From Mansonella perstans (lineage: Eukaryota > Nematoda > Chromadorea > Rhabditida > Onchocercidae), in assembly GCA_037074765.1 (NCBI GenBank), contig JBAMDO010000055.1:62001-126000 (forward strand): 64,000 nt of DNA, in the 5' to 3' direction. Made by a program: the position numbers and the translations under genes. The notes beneath the pieces are model-generated. The model was not told the DNA's origin. It searched no databases and worked only from the letters and a program-made list of their open reading frames with translations. Shown here one piece after another: positions 1 to 14,100 of the stretch (position 1 is its first letter; every line of letters starts with the position of its first letter).

Positions 1-285
1 TTAAGTCGCAATTTATCTTGCATGAAATTATTCTTTCTAGCCAATTTGAAGAATAATTATCCGATATTTACCATTCATTTCACGTAAGAATTAGCTCGAG
101 TCAAATTTCATAATGGATTTTGTTTGATATCCAGACCTTACATTGCAATTAATTTTAACAAAAATGACAAATGGAATTTAATTCAAGTTATATCAACAAC
201 ATTATTTTCAATGATAATCAAAATGTAATTTTTTTTTTCCAATATTCCGAATAATTATAACGTTGAAAGTTAATTATTCATTCAG

Positions 286-433
286 ATGTGTCCTAATCGT
301 AAGTAATATTACTGGAATTTTTGTGCTCAACGATGGGATTGCCACAGCTCCATGGGATCTACAGAAGGCTTACAGATATATGAATAATTGTCATTTATGT
401 GCCGTTGAAGTTACAGCTGATGGAAAGGTCTGA
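286..433 (+). CDS. Exon-like open stretch, unknown gene (partial)
   Basis: A T-rich TTCAG acceptor ends at 285. It is followed by an open frame of 48 codons (first base completes a split codon) that ends in TGA at 431-433. An AAG|GTCTGA donor at 427/428 could instead splice out before the stop. The peptide has a hydrophobic start (VLIVSNITGIFVL), then APWDLQKAYRYMNNCHLC and a short polar end. I do not recognise the family. It may be the last or an internal exon of a plus-strand gene entering from the left edge. No continuation was found in the next 10 kb, which favours a terminal exon. Confidence 0.35.
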
Positions 434-612
434 ATTTAGCGTTTCTTTTTCTTCTTTTGGTTTTCAAAACTACTATGAATCGAATTTCAAACTCAACAGT
501 AATAATTTAACAAATTAGTTGAAAGCAGTAAAAATGAATGGCAATTTTTGTTTCTATAAGATTCTCTTACAGAGCAAAAATATGAATTACAAAAAATTTT
601 TTATTAAACTAA

Positions 613-658
613 TTACAGCTTTTCATAAAGAAGATGGATTTAAAAATTATAGAAACTT
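613..658 (+). repeat. Decayed direct repeat, copy 1 (partner 2461-2506)
   Basis: About 45 bp with an ACAGCTTTTCATAAAGAAGA core, repeated with a few mismatches at 2461-2506. The second copy runs straight into another repeated block (2505-2550, partner at 3583-3629). Confidence 0.6.
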
Positions 659-2460
659 GTGAAGTAATAATTATTGATTTGCTGAAAAAAATGACTGTCC
701 TAAAAATTTGAATTAACCTGGTTGTTTATTCGTCATTCCAGCAGAATTATAATTATAATAATCCTATCAAAATCATAATTATAATGATTCTATCAATTTT
801 CCAATTAATTTTATATTATTTGAAAATTTTTTTTAATTTTATGAAAATTTCAGATGAAATCTATCAGCAATCCTATTATATCATTAACGCGGACATTATT
901 TGATGCTGAATATTCAAAATTCAAAATTTAATTGGACAATGTAATTTATTTATTCAGTATAACTTTAGTGAATAGCAACAAAAGAATTTTGTGGATTAAA
1001 TTTGATGAAAAAAGCTGAACATTGCAATTACAGCAATTCTTTTACAGTATTTCCACTTTGTAAATTGAAAAATGCATGAACGTAAAATGTTTCACATGTA
1101 TCATCTACGTATCAGGTGTTACATTACAAGTAACAAGCTATTCCACTCAAACAAAAGTGAAATGCAGTTAATTTTTTTAAAAGACTTTTTGAATCATATC
1201 AAATTGATTTTTGTTTCTTGAAGGATTATAAGATGAATTTGTATCAGTATTGTTTATAACCTAATTGATGATATAGCTAATTAATTATTTTACTACAATC
1301 CATTGTATTTCATTCATTTTACGACTATTATATTCACTGATCGCACTTTTTGTCATCATTTTGCTTTTATCTCATTTAAAGCATTGTTTATTGCTTCTCT
1401 TTGCAGGCATTTTTTCATTATTTGACCTTTCAAAATTTAAAACTGAAGAATGTTTTTTATGTTCGTTGACCTTAGCTGATAGTTTTTTTATGACTAGTTG
1501 TTGAAATTCTAGAATGAAAATTATCTAGCAAAGTTTCGAAATCGAGTCAAAAATCATCAACTTTTTAATACCACTATTGCTAAGCCATGATATCATTAAT
1601 AAAAAATCTTATACAATTTTTAAAATTGCTCAGCAAATTGCTTTTTTTTTCATTTCATTAGAGTTGAATTAAAATTTTTCTTCTTGCCGATAGCATTGTT
1701 GAATTTTGAAATGTTGAAAAAATAGATGAAGTGAGTGAGAAAATTTTTAAAGGCGTTTGATTTTATCGTCTTTCTATGAATTCTTCTACAAAACTTTTTA
1801 AAAATTACTACGTTTAATCCTTTTTATCATTTAAACATTTTACCATGCTATACTATGAAATTTCAATGAATTTATACTGTGATCTAAATTTTCAATCTTC
1901 ATTTAGAGAAGGATTTCATTCTATTCCTTCTTAATTCACCCAATGTATCCAAACAAAGCATGAAGGAAAAAAGATTTTGAAAACTTTTGTTATATTTAAA
2001 ACTTTGTTCTCGGACATTCAAGATGATGAATCTCATAAAGCTATGATTTAGGATGGAAAAAAAAAAGAAAAAAAAAAAAAATTTCTGTCCTCATTTAATG
2101 GGATAAAATTTTCTCTCGGATACAACAATGCTAGATGTCATCTTCAATCCTGCTGTTTCCATGAACTTTTTAAAATGTGATTTTGCGTTATTCAATCGCA
2201 TCATTTTATAAGTTCTTTATGCCAAAGATAATTCAACATCTATCCACGGTGATCACTTTTCACACTTTAATTATATCACCTTGACATATACTTTCACATG
2301 ATAGCTCGAAATGTGCGAAATTTAGGAGACTATGTAAACTAAGTCACCTTTTCATTTTTTCTCTTTTGTCATTTCAAATTTTGTCAAATTTTTCAATACT
2401 GTTGTTTTCTTATACTTTTTAAAAATATTTTTAAATTTTGTTAAGTTTTAATTTAATGAA

Positions 2461-2550
2461 CTGCAGCTTTCCATAAAGAAGAAGAATTTAAAAATCATAA
2501 AAACTTTTCCATACTTCAATTTATTCATCTTTCTCTGACTAACTAATAAA
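2461..2550 (+). repeat. Composite repeat block
   Basis: The first half (2461-2506) matches 613-658. The second half (2505-2550, with TACTTCAATTTATTCAT) matches 3583-3629. Two unrelated repeated pieces thus abut, suggesting remnants of an old dispersed element. Confidence 0.55.
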
Positions 2551-2576
2551 AAAAATTTACGTTTCGAATAAAATTA

Positions 2577-2767
2577 ATTTTATTTTGGAAAAGGAATGAT
2601 TTTTTTTTAAAAACCCATTTATTTAAAGCAACAAGAAATACGAATGTCTAATTACCTTTTTCAATTTTTCCCTCTTTTCATTGATTGTATTTGTAGATTT
2701 CAAAATTTTTAATTCTATTTTGGAAAAGAAACGGTTTTTTTTTTTAAAACCCATCTTATTAAAGCAA
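2577..2767 (+). repeat. Tandem pair of ~55-bp diverged copies
   Basis: The stretch at 2577-2631 (TATTTTGGAAAAGGAA, a T run, AAAACCCAT, then TTTAAAGCAA) recurs at 2712-2767 with small changes. Confidence 0.55.
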
Positions 2768-4249
2768 AATAATGTGAAAAAGAGAGGAAATGAATGTTAT
2801 TCAGAAATTAATTTCAGTAAAAAATTTGAAGTATTCAATGGAAAAAAAATTGGAATGGAATTCAATAAGCGATAAAAATTACCTGAAAATTTCATCTATT
2901 GATGCATTCATCTGATGACATTATTCTATTCTTATAATTGTCACATAAATTACCAATCCAATCAGTTTGTTAACTGAAATTAATTTCTGAATAATATTCC
3001 TTTCCTGTCGATCGCCTCTTCATCACATGTTTCAAAAGATTTGCGAAATTTTCACTCATCATTTTTTATTTTTGAAAAGAATCATCTAATCATCAACATG
3101 CTAATTATCATCAGCGTGTTAAATTTTCATTCAGTTACAATGATGAAATTATTTGATGAATGCCAGAGAGGGAATCTTATCATTGTAATTTTCATATTAA
3201 ATTATTGACGAATATTAGCTGATACTGAGTTGATGATAATATGATAAAATTTGAATAAAGGAAAATATTAAATTTCTCGATGCATTATTTTTTTTCTTTT
3301 ACTGTTTTTCCGAGATTTTCTTAATCAGAATTGAAAATCTTGCAGAATCATGAAATTACTTAAAAATTCAAACAAATATAAGAAATACTGTAGCAAAATG
3401 AAAGGAAAGCTTTAATTAAGTTGAGAATTGTCGAAAAATAAGATGGAAAAAAGCATATCATCAACAATAGATTTAACTGAATTTGTTGATACAGCTCATC
3501 TTATTATTTTAAAATTGATATTAACCTTGTCTAGGACATAGAGTTATGCAACTAGTAAAAGGCTGGAAACCACGAGAATGAGTTTTTCCGTACTTCAATT
3601 TATTCATATTTCTCTGATTAACCAATAAATATAAATCAATTGCTGATAATGTCTTGTTATCAAATTTAGCAAAATCCTATTCAGTAATTAAGAATTGACT
3701 GCTTAAAGAAATTAATTCATTTTTTATTACGCTTCAAAATAGCAATATTTGGAAAGTTAATTACTGAAGTTTGAGCTTAATCATCATTTTTACATTTTAA
3801 TTTCTTATCTTAAATTGAAATCAGATTTCAATTTTTTTTTACGTTTCAAAAGAGCTTCTTGAAAAGCACTAGCAAAACTAGCAGAATCAATGGTCTTGTG
3901 TATTTATTCTGATGCTGCACTTCATCCTTATATTATTCAGAAATTCCGCATTCTGTCACACATCATTCAGTTCTTCGATAATAAAATCGTTATGAGCACT
4001 GTCACCTCCTTGCTAATATTGCTTGTAATTAATTTGTCAATGAAATACCAATTGTAAATGAATGAATGAATTTAAAAGATGCCACTTATTTTCTACTACA
4101 GAATTGTAAAATTTAAATAAAATATTTTTTTTTACAGCAATATTTTTGTAAGCATTTTGCAATTTCTTTAACTCTTTTCCGTAAATTAAATATAAATACT
4201 TGAAATTATATGGCCAATAATTTGAAGGATTTAAAAATCTTAGATTTTA

Positions 4250-4820
4250 TTTCAATTTTATGAACTTTTTATGATTGCTTTACAACAAGTTAATTTGCAT
4301 TTTAAAAACACTTTACAAAGAAGATTATAGAATGTAAACGGACATTAGAAGTAATTTATCATTTAATTGTCCAAATTTCATCCCTTTCTCTCTCTTTACC
4401 GCCTCTGTCAACTATTGTCATATGAAGAAGATTGAGAAATGAATGAACCAGGAATATTTTGAAACCATAATTTATTCCTATTTATTGATTATTGATTAAA
4501 AAATTTCGAAATAGTTATACAAGCTATCACACAGCCATCAATTTTACATTGATGCTAACTTTTAAAATTATTTTAAAAATAAACTTTCTCGGATGTCATT
4601 TCCATTAACATCCAAAGATTTTTGTTCCGGATCAGGAATTAATCTCTTATCGGAAAAATAAAAAAAATTCCGAATGTTTCAATTTTAAAGACTTTTTATG
4701 ATTGATTAGCAATCAGTTAATCTGCATTTTAAAAAGACTACAAAGGAGCTTATGAAATGCAAACTATTGTCAGAAGTAATTTATCATTTAATTCTCCAAA
4801 TCACCTCTCTCTCTTTCTTT
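4250..4820 (+). repeat. Pair of ~145-bp direct duplicates
   Basis: The stretch at 4250-4400 is repeated at about 4678-4820. Shared landmarks in the same order are TTTCAATTTTA, CTTTTTATGATTG, TGCATTTTAAAAA, AGAAGTAATTTATCATTTAA, and a CTCTCTCTTT tail. Substitutions and small indels show that the duplication is old. Confidence 0.7.
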
Positions 4821-7800
4821 AATTTCTTTATCAAATAGAAATTGCAAGAATTTTCAATATGCATCTTATACGAGGATTTAATAACCTGCAATTTATTTCG
4901 CTACTTGAATTCTTAAAGTTGTCAAAAGAATCAATCAACTAAAAGTTTTTATTTAAAAATACTACAACTTTAAATTTTAAAAATTTGCATGTATCAGAAC
5001 AATTGACCACAATTTAATAGAAAGTAAAAAGCGCATAAAATTTTCGCAAAAGTTCAAAAAGTTAACTTTTTGAAATTGAATTTAAACTATTTTTCAACGC
5101 TGAAAAGTTTTTTCACTGACAACAACTGCAAGCATATTTCTTATAAACCAAAATGTTTTAAGTATTCAATAATTGTTCAATAATTACTAATAAAATTTTA
5201 CATATGACCTGAGATTCATTGTACTACATGAAGTACCGCACAAAGATTGCACTTTTTGTGGTTCCTTTAAAATTTTTCAGTTATTGAATTTAATAGTAAA
5301 ATTAAAAAAATTTTACATTGTCAGATGGACAACAATTCAGTACAAAAAAAAATTAACAAAAATTAGACTTTGACAATGACTGATAAAATCAATTTAAAAA
5401 GATTATTTTTCTTGTTCTTTGGAATTTTAAAATTCATATTTTTTTGGATTTCATTTTTTTTCTTGCAAATTTTACAACGAATATTTTTTAAGTGACACAA
5501 AGAAGAAAAGAAGAAAAAAAGAAAAAGTTCTTTCTTCATTTTATAAAATTATTTCTGATGTTTTTTGTTTTCATAAAATTTAATCGTTCATGACCCAACA
5601 ACAAAATTAAAATGTGAATTTAATTATGTTTTGATGGGAAAGAATGAAATATATTATTAGTTTCGGGCAGATTAATCCGTGATCAGAGATTAAACAACAA
5701 ACTCTTACTTTAACTCTAATATTTAAATAAGTAAACACTCCACTAAATTGGGTAATAAATCTTCCGTGGTTGCACTGAACTAGCTGTCAGATGACATTTG
5801 TCATGCTTTAAGCATTTCGTATTCAATTTTATTTTTACTGTTTCATTTAAATTTTGTAAATAATGAAATTAATCATAGAAATGCAAATAATGCAATCAAT
5901 CATGAGTGACAAATGTATGAGATTTATGCAAGAAGAATGAGATAGTATGAGGATGAAATTAGTGCAATTATGCTTAATTTGCTGGAAAAGATTTTTTCAG
6001 TAAATTTGAAATTCCTTTGCAGCAAATTTCTTTACTAGCCAATGAATTTTTCTTCTATTTGATATTGATGACCGAAATTAAATTTTCATTTTAATCTCCT
6101 CGATTCTCAATGATTTGCTAATTATTTAGTTGAATTATAGGATGTCATTTCGATTTTCTGTAAGCTCATGCTTTTTTTTAAATGTTAGCAAGTGGATAAA
6201 AAATCAAATTTCCGGTATTCGATAGTAGAAAAAAATTTATTTTTAAGGTCGGAAAAATATAAAAAAAAGACAGTAAGGTTATATAGATTAATTTTATGTA
6301 AATTTCAATTCTAAAATAAAGAAGAAATATGGTAATTTAAAGGCGGCTATAATAAGCGATGATTTGGAGGTGACAGAAGGCATGTCGTCAATCTTATTTG
6401 CTATTCAGTTCAGTAATTTTGCCTCACTGAAATTACTGCAAAGAAATTGTCCACCACCCTTCATCCTCAATTCCCAATATGACACCATCCTTTTTCATAT
6501 TTATTTATGGGTCATCTTTTAATAACCTGTATCTCTTCCGTTCCTCATTCATTTAACTGGGGTGAAAAAAAAATTCAGGGGAGTTATTCGGGCACTTAGG
6601 TTGACTATTCAATTAAAAAACATACATCATTCAATTTTCAAAATTGTGAAAAAATTTGAAGGCTCTAAAAGGTAGAAATAAGAGATAAAGAGGGACAAGG
6701 ACAGGAGGGAATAATAGAAGGTTATGATTACGATATCTTCTTCAAAAGTGTGTACCAATTAGGTAACCATTTCAACATATTCCCTAAGCCACTTATTGCC
6801 TTATTGCCTCAATCAAGTGACCTCTTGGAAAAATCTATGTATTTGCAGATGATTTCGTCCTACTTTACGGAGCATTAAATGATCTATTGAACAATTAACA
6901 CTAAAAGTAATTCATCCATCCAAAGTATCATTTGATTTCATACATTTGACCTAATATTCAGATTCATCTCCTGCTTGATAATAGAACCAAATCTTGTTAT
7001 TCTTATTCAATTTCATTGTTCAAAATTCTTGTGGTTATTTTTTTCATTAATTATGCAGTATTTGTAATTTCCAAATCCACTATGCAAATGCTAAATTTCT
7101 CTTGATTAATTAGCAATTAAATAAAATTGTCTATTCATTCTCTGTTGTAATCGCAATTAAATAATTGAATACAATTAATAAATTTGTAATATTAGGTTAC
7201 TTGAAGCCCAATAATGAGGAAAGTTTTTTTGCTACCAATCATCTATTTTGATAATTATTCTGTAAATTAATTAATAACTAACTAAAATTGCATTAAAATA
7301 AACCATAGATTAGTATGCAATATTTTTGTGAAAAATGTGTAACTATCCAAAAAAAGAAATGGGAAATTAATCATATCTATTCTTACAGTATTATTCATTG
7401 CGATTTATTTGTTGCAAAAACTTACCGGTTTTAATAAGACTGTCCTGTAGCTTATACTTCTGATTGTAGAAAAAGAAGAAAAGTACACAAGCCTTCTTTT
7501 GTTGATGAATTAGTCAATTTGTGAAAGAAAAATCTGCAGACTTCTTGGGTGATAAAAAATTTTATCAAAGAACTTCGCTTACTTTTTAGTTTTGCTTTTT
7601 TATTTAAACCGTTAAAACTGAAATAAACAATTTAAGGCTTATCCTTTCATAATTTTTATCACAAATAATTCAAATTTCTAAATCTCTCAAGAAAAGAGGC
7701 GACGGACATATTATTATGAGTAATCATTTTTGATTTAAAAAAAACTTTTTTTTTAACTTATTTGTAACTCATTCTATTTCAAATATAGCAATAAAAAAGC

Positions 7801-10692
7801 ATAAGAATTGGAAATGATTAGAATATCTGAAATTTCACTATCATCTTTCATAATTGTACGATTGATAGTATATAATAAATTTTGAAAATGTTGGATTTTA
7901 AAAACAAGTTTTTGAAAATTTTTTTTCCAAAATTTTCAACTAACCGGTAGTGCATTATATATCATTGTTATTTTTTCAACGATAAGTAACATGGTTGCAT
8001 CATAAAACCGGTACTGCATACATCATGATTCATTTATCCAGTAAAGTTGATGATGGACAAAATGATAAGGAAGAATCTTTGCTGTATAATAGATCATTCT
8101 TTCCATTGTCTTAGGCAGTAAAGACAATCAATCATTTTACTTATGCTTTTCTACTTCAGTACAATTTCAAAAAAAAACTTCTCCATTTTTCTCATCGCAC
8201 TTTCCTCAATATTATTTCATTTTTATCAGTTCACTGTTTTTTTATTCTTATCACTGTTAATCATTACTTAACAATTGATCGTTAGCTATGTGTCAAACAA
8301 TTACACTTTTAATCTCTGCTATTCAACTAAATAACTATGCTATTTACTATAAAAACTAGCATCTAATTGAAATTTAATCAGAATCGAGCATTAAAATTAG
8401 GAATTGTGAAAGAAGCATGAGAGAACAAGAATAATTGAACAGTTTTTTCCATTTTTAAATTATTCCGTTATCGTAACTTTTTATGTTTTCTTTTTGATTG
8501 ATGAAATAAATTGTCATTTTCTTTTTTTATTGAGTTTATTGTGAAAGAAAAAAGAAAAATTACTTAATTTGGAAGACGTTTGTCGGATTATAAATAAATT
8601 GCAATTGCCAAAGATTATTTAAAGAAAGATATTTTTGATAAAAACATTCCGACTAAATCTAGATTTTAAATTAAGTCTCGAATTATGTTACGCCATATTT
8701 TATCTCCTCAAATTGATGCATTCTTGATAATGTCCGAATCTTTGCCGTTTCTTCAATGATGGCTAAACGAAAATTTAGATGAATCGATAGTGTGAACTTG
8801 GCATTACATTTTTATCTTTCTAATTTTTTCAGTTAAAAAAAACTTAGCAACAAATTAAAAGGGACTATTTTTAGTAATTGATTGTACAAAGTTGTAAAAC
8901 AAACAACTGTAGTCTTATAAAAAGTCTGGTATGTAAACTTTTATTCTGTAACAACTCTTGGCTGCGCTATTGCTCCAATGTGATTGTAAAATTTTTGAGA
9001 GTTTTACAATATCTTAATTTCAGAAATTACTGATGGAGCAGATGATTACTAGTGCAACACTAATTAATGGTTTTAAGTTGTAAAATTTTACACATATGAA
9101 GTTTCATATATTTTAACAAGGATTGTTTCAAGCATAAAAAAAGACAAGATGATGAATCAGTTTTTCCAGCTCAGTGACATGGAAAAACGTAATGTAAGAA
9201 TTAGTTGGCAATAATGACTTTTTTTTTCATTTTTTAATTTCGAACATTACAAATTTTAAAAGTATGATTTTCACCATACATTTTTACAGTAATAACAGAG
9301 AAAAGAAATTACTGTTTCATTGTTATAAATGAAAAGCAATCTTTATTTTTATTTGAGAAAACGATATTTCATTTTCATTTTATTGATTATAGATCAAAAG
9401 ATTTTCAATCGCCTGACACAATTTTTAATTTATTTAAAAAACAACCAAAAAATAACATTTTTTAAAAAAAATTAAACTTTCATCATAGTATAATTTTAAT
9501 TCACTATCATTCTTTCTTCTTATCCATCTTGGCATTTATCCATTATTCATTTATTGGATTAGGGTAATGGTTAACAAATTTTGTAAAGAAATATTTGCTG
9601 TCTCATAACAGATTAACCTCTTAAAGCTATCAAATGAATAAGATTAAAAACCGTACACACGAATTCGACAATACGTTTCTTGAAAACTGATAAATTCATT
9701 TCTTGCACTCATTTTGTCATAATTTAACGAAAAAAACAAATTTCTTTTTTAATTTTAAGACTTGCTAAAAATAAAGAAAAAATGTTTAGGACTTTAGACG
9801 ACACTTTAAAAGTAAAACATCATGATTGATGATATGTCATTAATTTTCACAATCGATACAATTAATTTAATAATTCGCGTCATGAATATTTGTCATTTAA
9901 CAAACTTTTACGGCATAAAAAATCCAACAAAAATGTTAGAAAGGGCAAATTGCGAAAATTTTGAAGCATGAAAAAATTAATTCATTGAATCGGTGACTTG
10001 TTAATAAAATTTCTATTATTTGAAATTAGCGTTCATCTCGAAAAAAAATAAACGTTCATCTTTTTCTTTCCATTGCATAATCTGTTCTAAATTTTATTTT
10101 ATGGAAAAATTTCGTTTTGAATCTATTTAAAAATAATTTGTTGACAATTTCTCGTTGATTTCATCTCCACTACATATATTACTTAAAATATGTATAATGT
10201 CACTTAAAAAAGGTACACCTGCATGATACGCATGACACTTTTTAAAAGTGTCGCAAAATTTGTCGTTATTTGAATGTAAAGCAAAAAATTTGAAATAATT
10301 CGGAGTTTAATTATAATTATTATAATACCTTTTCATAATATCACAAATTGTAATATCACAAAATACTCAATTATAATTTCAGCATTTTTTTTTTTCCAAA
10401 AAATTTGTTTGAAAAATTTGGTTTTGTTAGAATTTATCATTTCAATGCTCGTGAAATTTCGCTTTCGTCAAATTTAAATTTGTCACAAAATCTTTTTCTG
10501 ATATCTTTTTTGCATTGTACTTTTTTTTTTTGACATTTTGACAGCTACAATTAATAGACTCTACTTTAAATTAGTGATGTCAGAAGCAATTAATTTAAAA
10601 CAAAAAAACGAAATTCTCAAAATTACTGTCAAATTGAAGTAAATAAACGTTATATCATATGTTATCTTATCTCTATTGCATTATTGCCTCAT

Positions 10693-10716
10693 CTTTCGAT
10701 AGTTCTCTATCGAAAG
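10693..10716. other. Perfect 10-bp stem hairpin
   Basis: CTTTCGATAG, a 4-base TTCT spacer and CTATCGAAAG form a perfect inverted repeat about 475 bp upstream of the start codon at 11168. Its role is unknown. It could be a promoter-proximal binding site or chance. Confidence 0.6.
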
Positions 10717-11149
10717 TTTGTTTTATTTGACTATTTTTCTCTCAAAATTACCTCATTTTCGAACAAAATAATTTGAGAAATCCTATTTATAAAGGTCAAC
10801 TTAACAACCTTTGCTACTTTCTCACATGTCACATTATTTTTTGGTCCTACATTGAATTGATTTCATTTGAAATTGATCTGAAATATAATTTGTTAAGCAT
10901 TGAAATAATTCCATGCAGTACAAATAAAATTTTGAAATTGAAGGTTTGATTTGAGAAAAAAAAAACAACCTCCAATATCTAATTCCATTTGCCTCTTTCT
11001 TTCCCATTCAATGCTTCGCCTTCTTTTTTCCTATCGTTTTAATACGGAAGCCAAAATTGTCAACAATTTGTATTTCTCACAGTGTTATTCTTTTCTTTAT
11101 GACTTCTTCAAAAATCTTCCCTATGACCTCGTCAACTTTACTGTTTCAG

Positions 11150-11167
11150 TGAAATTTGAACGAGACA
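11150..11167 (+). other. Likely spliced-leader acceptor and 5' UTR
   Basis: ACTGTTTCAG ends at 11149, 18 bases before the signal-peptide ATG. No cis donor is needed to explain it, so it is a good candidate for spliced-leader addition. This is an inference from position and consensus only. Confidence 0.45.
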
Positions 11168-14100
11168 ATGTTGCTGTTGGCCTTGCTTTTTTTAAGTTTT
11201 TTGGCCAGAACAAATGGTACAACAAGTGAACAGGCGAAATGTCTAATTGATTGCTATGCAAAATGTCTCAATAACGGTCTGGTAAGTTATTATTCATATT
11301 CAGTGTTATTTTCAACTATGATCAATGGAGTGATAAATACAAAACAAAAAAAAAACAAATAAACAAATGAAATAGTTCATATTTACTATTCTAGTTAATT
11401 AGAACAATTCTAAATGTGTGATATTTGTTATTAAAATTAAAATTCTTGTAATGAATAAATAAATGTTAATGTCATGGTTAAACATTTCACATGAAAATGT
11501 TTTTAGCTTCAATTCAAAAAACTACCAAAAATTTTGTTAAATTTAGAATTGCTTAGAATTTTAGTCAATTTTCAAAAAGAGATATTGAAAAAAATGATTG
11601 ACAGAAATGATAATTCATGATAATCATCACCAATATGTCATTTTCTCGGTGAACTATGGAAAGCTTTTTCCTATCCGTAGGGAAACGTGCCAATCACAAA
11701 TTGTTGTATGAAATGCTTTTTGCATGGCTTTTTTTCATTTTCAAAATTGTTTTAAATCTGAAAAATTTTAAACAACTATTAACCTGCAAAAAAAGGGGCC
11801 AGTAATAAATTTAAATAATACTGAAGAGATCGAAAACAATTAAGAAATGTTTTTTTTCACTGTCACATCTTGTAATTTAAGCTTTTCATTGAAATAATTT
11901 TGAAATATTTTTATTTACGTTTTCAGCCTTACAAAAATTAGCAAACTAACAACTGTAATAATTGCGCCTTAACAATTATGCTCACTAAATAATTAATATA
12001 AATAATGCATTAAAAATAAATAATTTTGCTCGCTATATAATAGAACTGAGATAATTAACTTTAACAAATTTTAATTTTTTAATGAAATTTTAATCAAATT
12101 AATTAAAAATTAAATTTAAAAAATTAAAAATTGGTCGAAGAAATTTTAATTAATTTCAATTCTTTATATAAATTATTAAACAATTTAGTTGAGTATGTGA
12201 TATTTTTAGATTATTTTGTATTTAATTATCTTGAAGATCAACTTAAATTTTTTTTTGCAACTGCAAAAATTAAAATTGCAAATACAATTTTTGTTCATTT
12301 CGTTGCTATTGTTGTTGCTATTGTGTTGCTATTGCTGTTGTTGTTGTTGTTATTGTTGTTTTTATCTGATTTTTCACGACTCAATGAGCATTTGAGCTAC
12401 TTTTTCGTAATAGCATTGTATTCGGAATGTAGGTTAAGTGTGCATCGAGAACTACTAAGCATTATTCAACAAATGTCCTTTTCCGAAATTACCGATGGTG
12501 TCCTTGACCAAAATTTTTTCCCTCAGTTTTCGTTTTTTCGTTTTTTTTCTGATATGATTTTTTTTTGTGATTTTTTTTATGAAATGGAAAAATGAGTTTT
12601 CATATCAGAAAAAAAATTTTTTTGAAACAATTTTGAAAAATTCGTTGCCGTTTTTTCGAATTTATTCATGACGATTTCATTATCTGTTACGGATATGCTT
12701 CACTTGTCACGATGTCAACCATTTAATGCATAATCAAAGGAAAAGGAGGAAAGTAAAATAAGAGAATCATTGATGTATCAAATATAGACTAGAATTGATT
12801 AAGAGAAATGAAAATATTAATTATATTATGTAAAGTTTTGGATTTTTTGAAAAAAAAAGTAATAATTGAGCGGTAATAAAGAAGTCTAATAAAAAAAAAT
12901 ATTTTTGAGAATTGAACTATCTCATCATTCCTGCACTAAGATTACTATTTCATTCTTGAACTTTCAAATATACAAATGCTGCAAAAACGGATCAATGAAC
13001 TGAACGATTGATCAGTTTCTTTCAATATGCATTCATTGCATGTGCAAATCTAATCACATGTAATATTCAACAGTATGTGATATCAGGAGACATCATATTG
13101 CTGGTGATTTAATTTTATCGCATTATTGATCGGAGAAATTGAAAATTTACAAATCTATCACTTAAGTTTGTTTTGATTACAGCTAAATGCAACAAGATGC
13201 AACTGTGATCCTAACATTGATCAAAACTTTTGCTCTATAAACTTTGATGAAAGTATCATCCAAAGTAAGTCATTAAAGATAACACTGATTTGAAGATTTA
13301 TTATTTTAATGAAATTGAATTTATTTTTCTTTGAAATAATTGAATCAAAATTGCATGCTCAATTACAATCGCATTGAATTAGCAAAAATGATTCCGAAAT
13401 ATTTTTTAAATATGTTGGATAAGATAAAAGCACACCTTTGCAAATTATTTACAACATTTCATAAAATTCTTTCAAAAAAAAGTTTCAAAAAGATTATCAG
13501 AGTCAAATAGTTGAGGGAAGGTAAGCATTAGCTTACAAAAATTTCAAAGGTTCATTTACTGTGTACTTTTTTCCGATTTATGAAACTAAAAATTTTTTTA
13601 AGAATCAATCCTGAATTCATATCCATTACAGATAGCATGATAAATGATGTAGTTCCGGTAAAAACGGAATATTTGGATTCAAGAAGGATTCGAATACAAA
13701 TGGATGACAACATTATCAGTGCATTTGTGTATATTTTTGAATACTCAACAGTTAATACGGCACCGGATGACTGGATTTTTGCTGTAAGTTTTAACTTTTA
13801 ATAGAAAGTAGTTCAACTTAATTGCAAATTAATTTCATAAACAAATTATCCATGCTTATTGTCACTTTATTTCATTTCAGTCAAATTTCATATTATTTAA
13901 TTTTCTGACAACAATTCTTCCTTTGCTTTCCTATTTATTTCAAGGAATTATTCAATTTCGCTTAAAGTTTTTTTTAATCTTGTGAAATTTACAAATATGA
14001 ATTCTACTTAACTTATGGAACGTATTGTTCGCATCCCTTGTAAAGTATCCATAGTAAAAGAGTGAAAGCAATTTTCCATTTTTCTCATTTCATTTTCACA

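Larger units (their letters stand above)
434..11149. other. Gene-poor AT-rich stretch with decayed duplications
   Basis: No exon with good acceptor, donor and open frame could be supported here; open frames are short and of low complexity. The stretch holds several imperfect direct duplications (listed separately), homopolymer runs and a perfect 10-bp hairpin at 10693-10716. It is probably intergenic, or in part intron and upstream sequence of the gene starting at 11168. Confidence 0.5.

Noticed and set aside
2681..2875. Plus-strand 64-codon frame
   Set aside because: It is Lys/Phe/Asn-rich, overlaps a repeat copy, and has no splice or family evidence.
12131..12595. Plus-strand 154-codon Leu/Phe-rich frame
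   Set aside because: It lies in an intron and results from TTG/TTA repeats and T-rich sequence.
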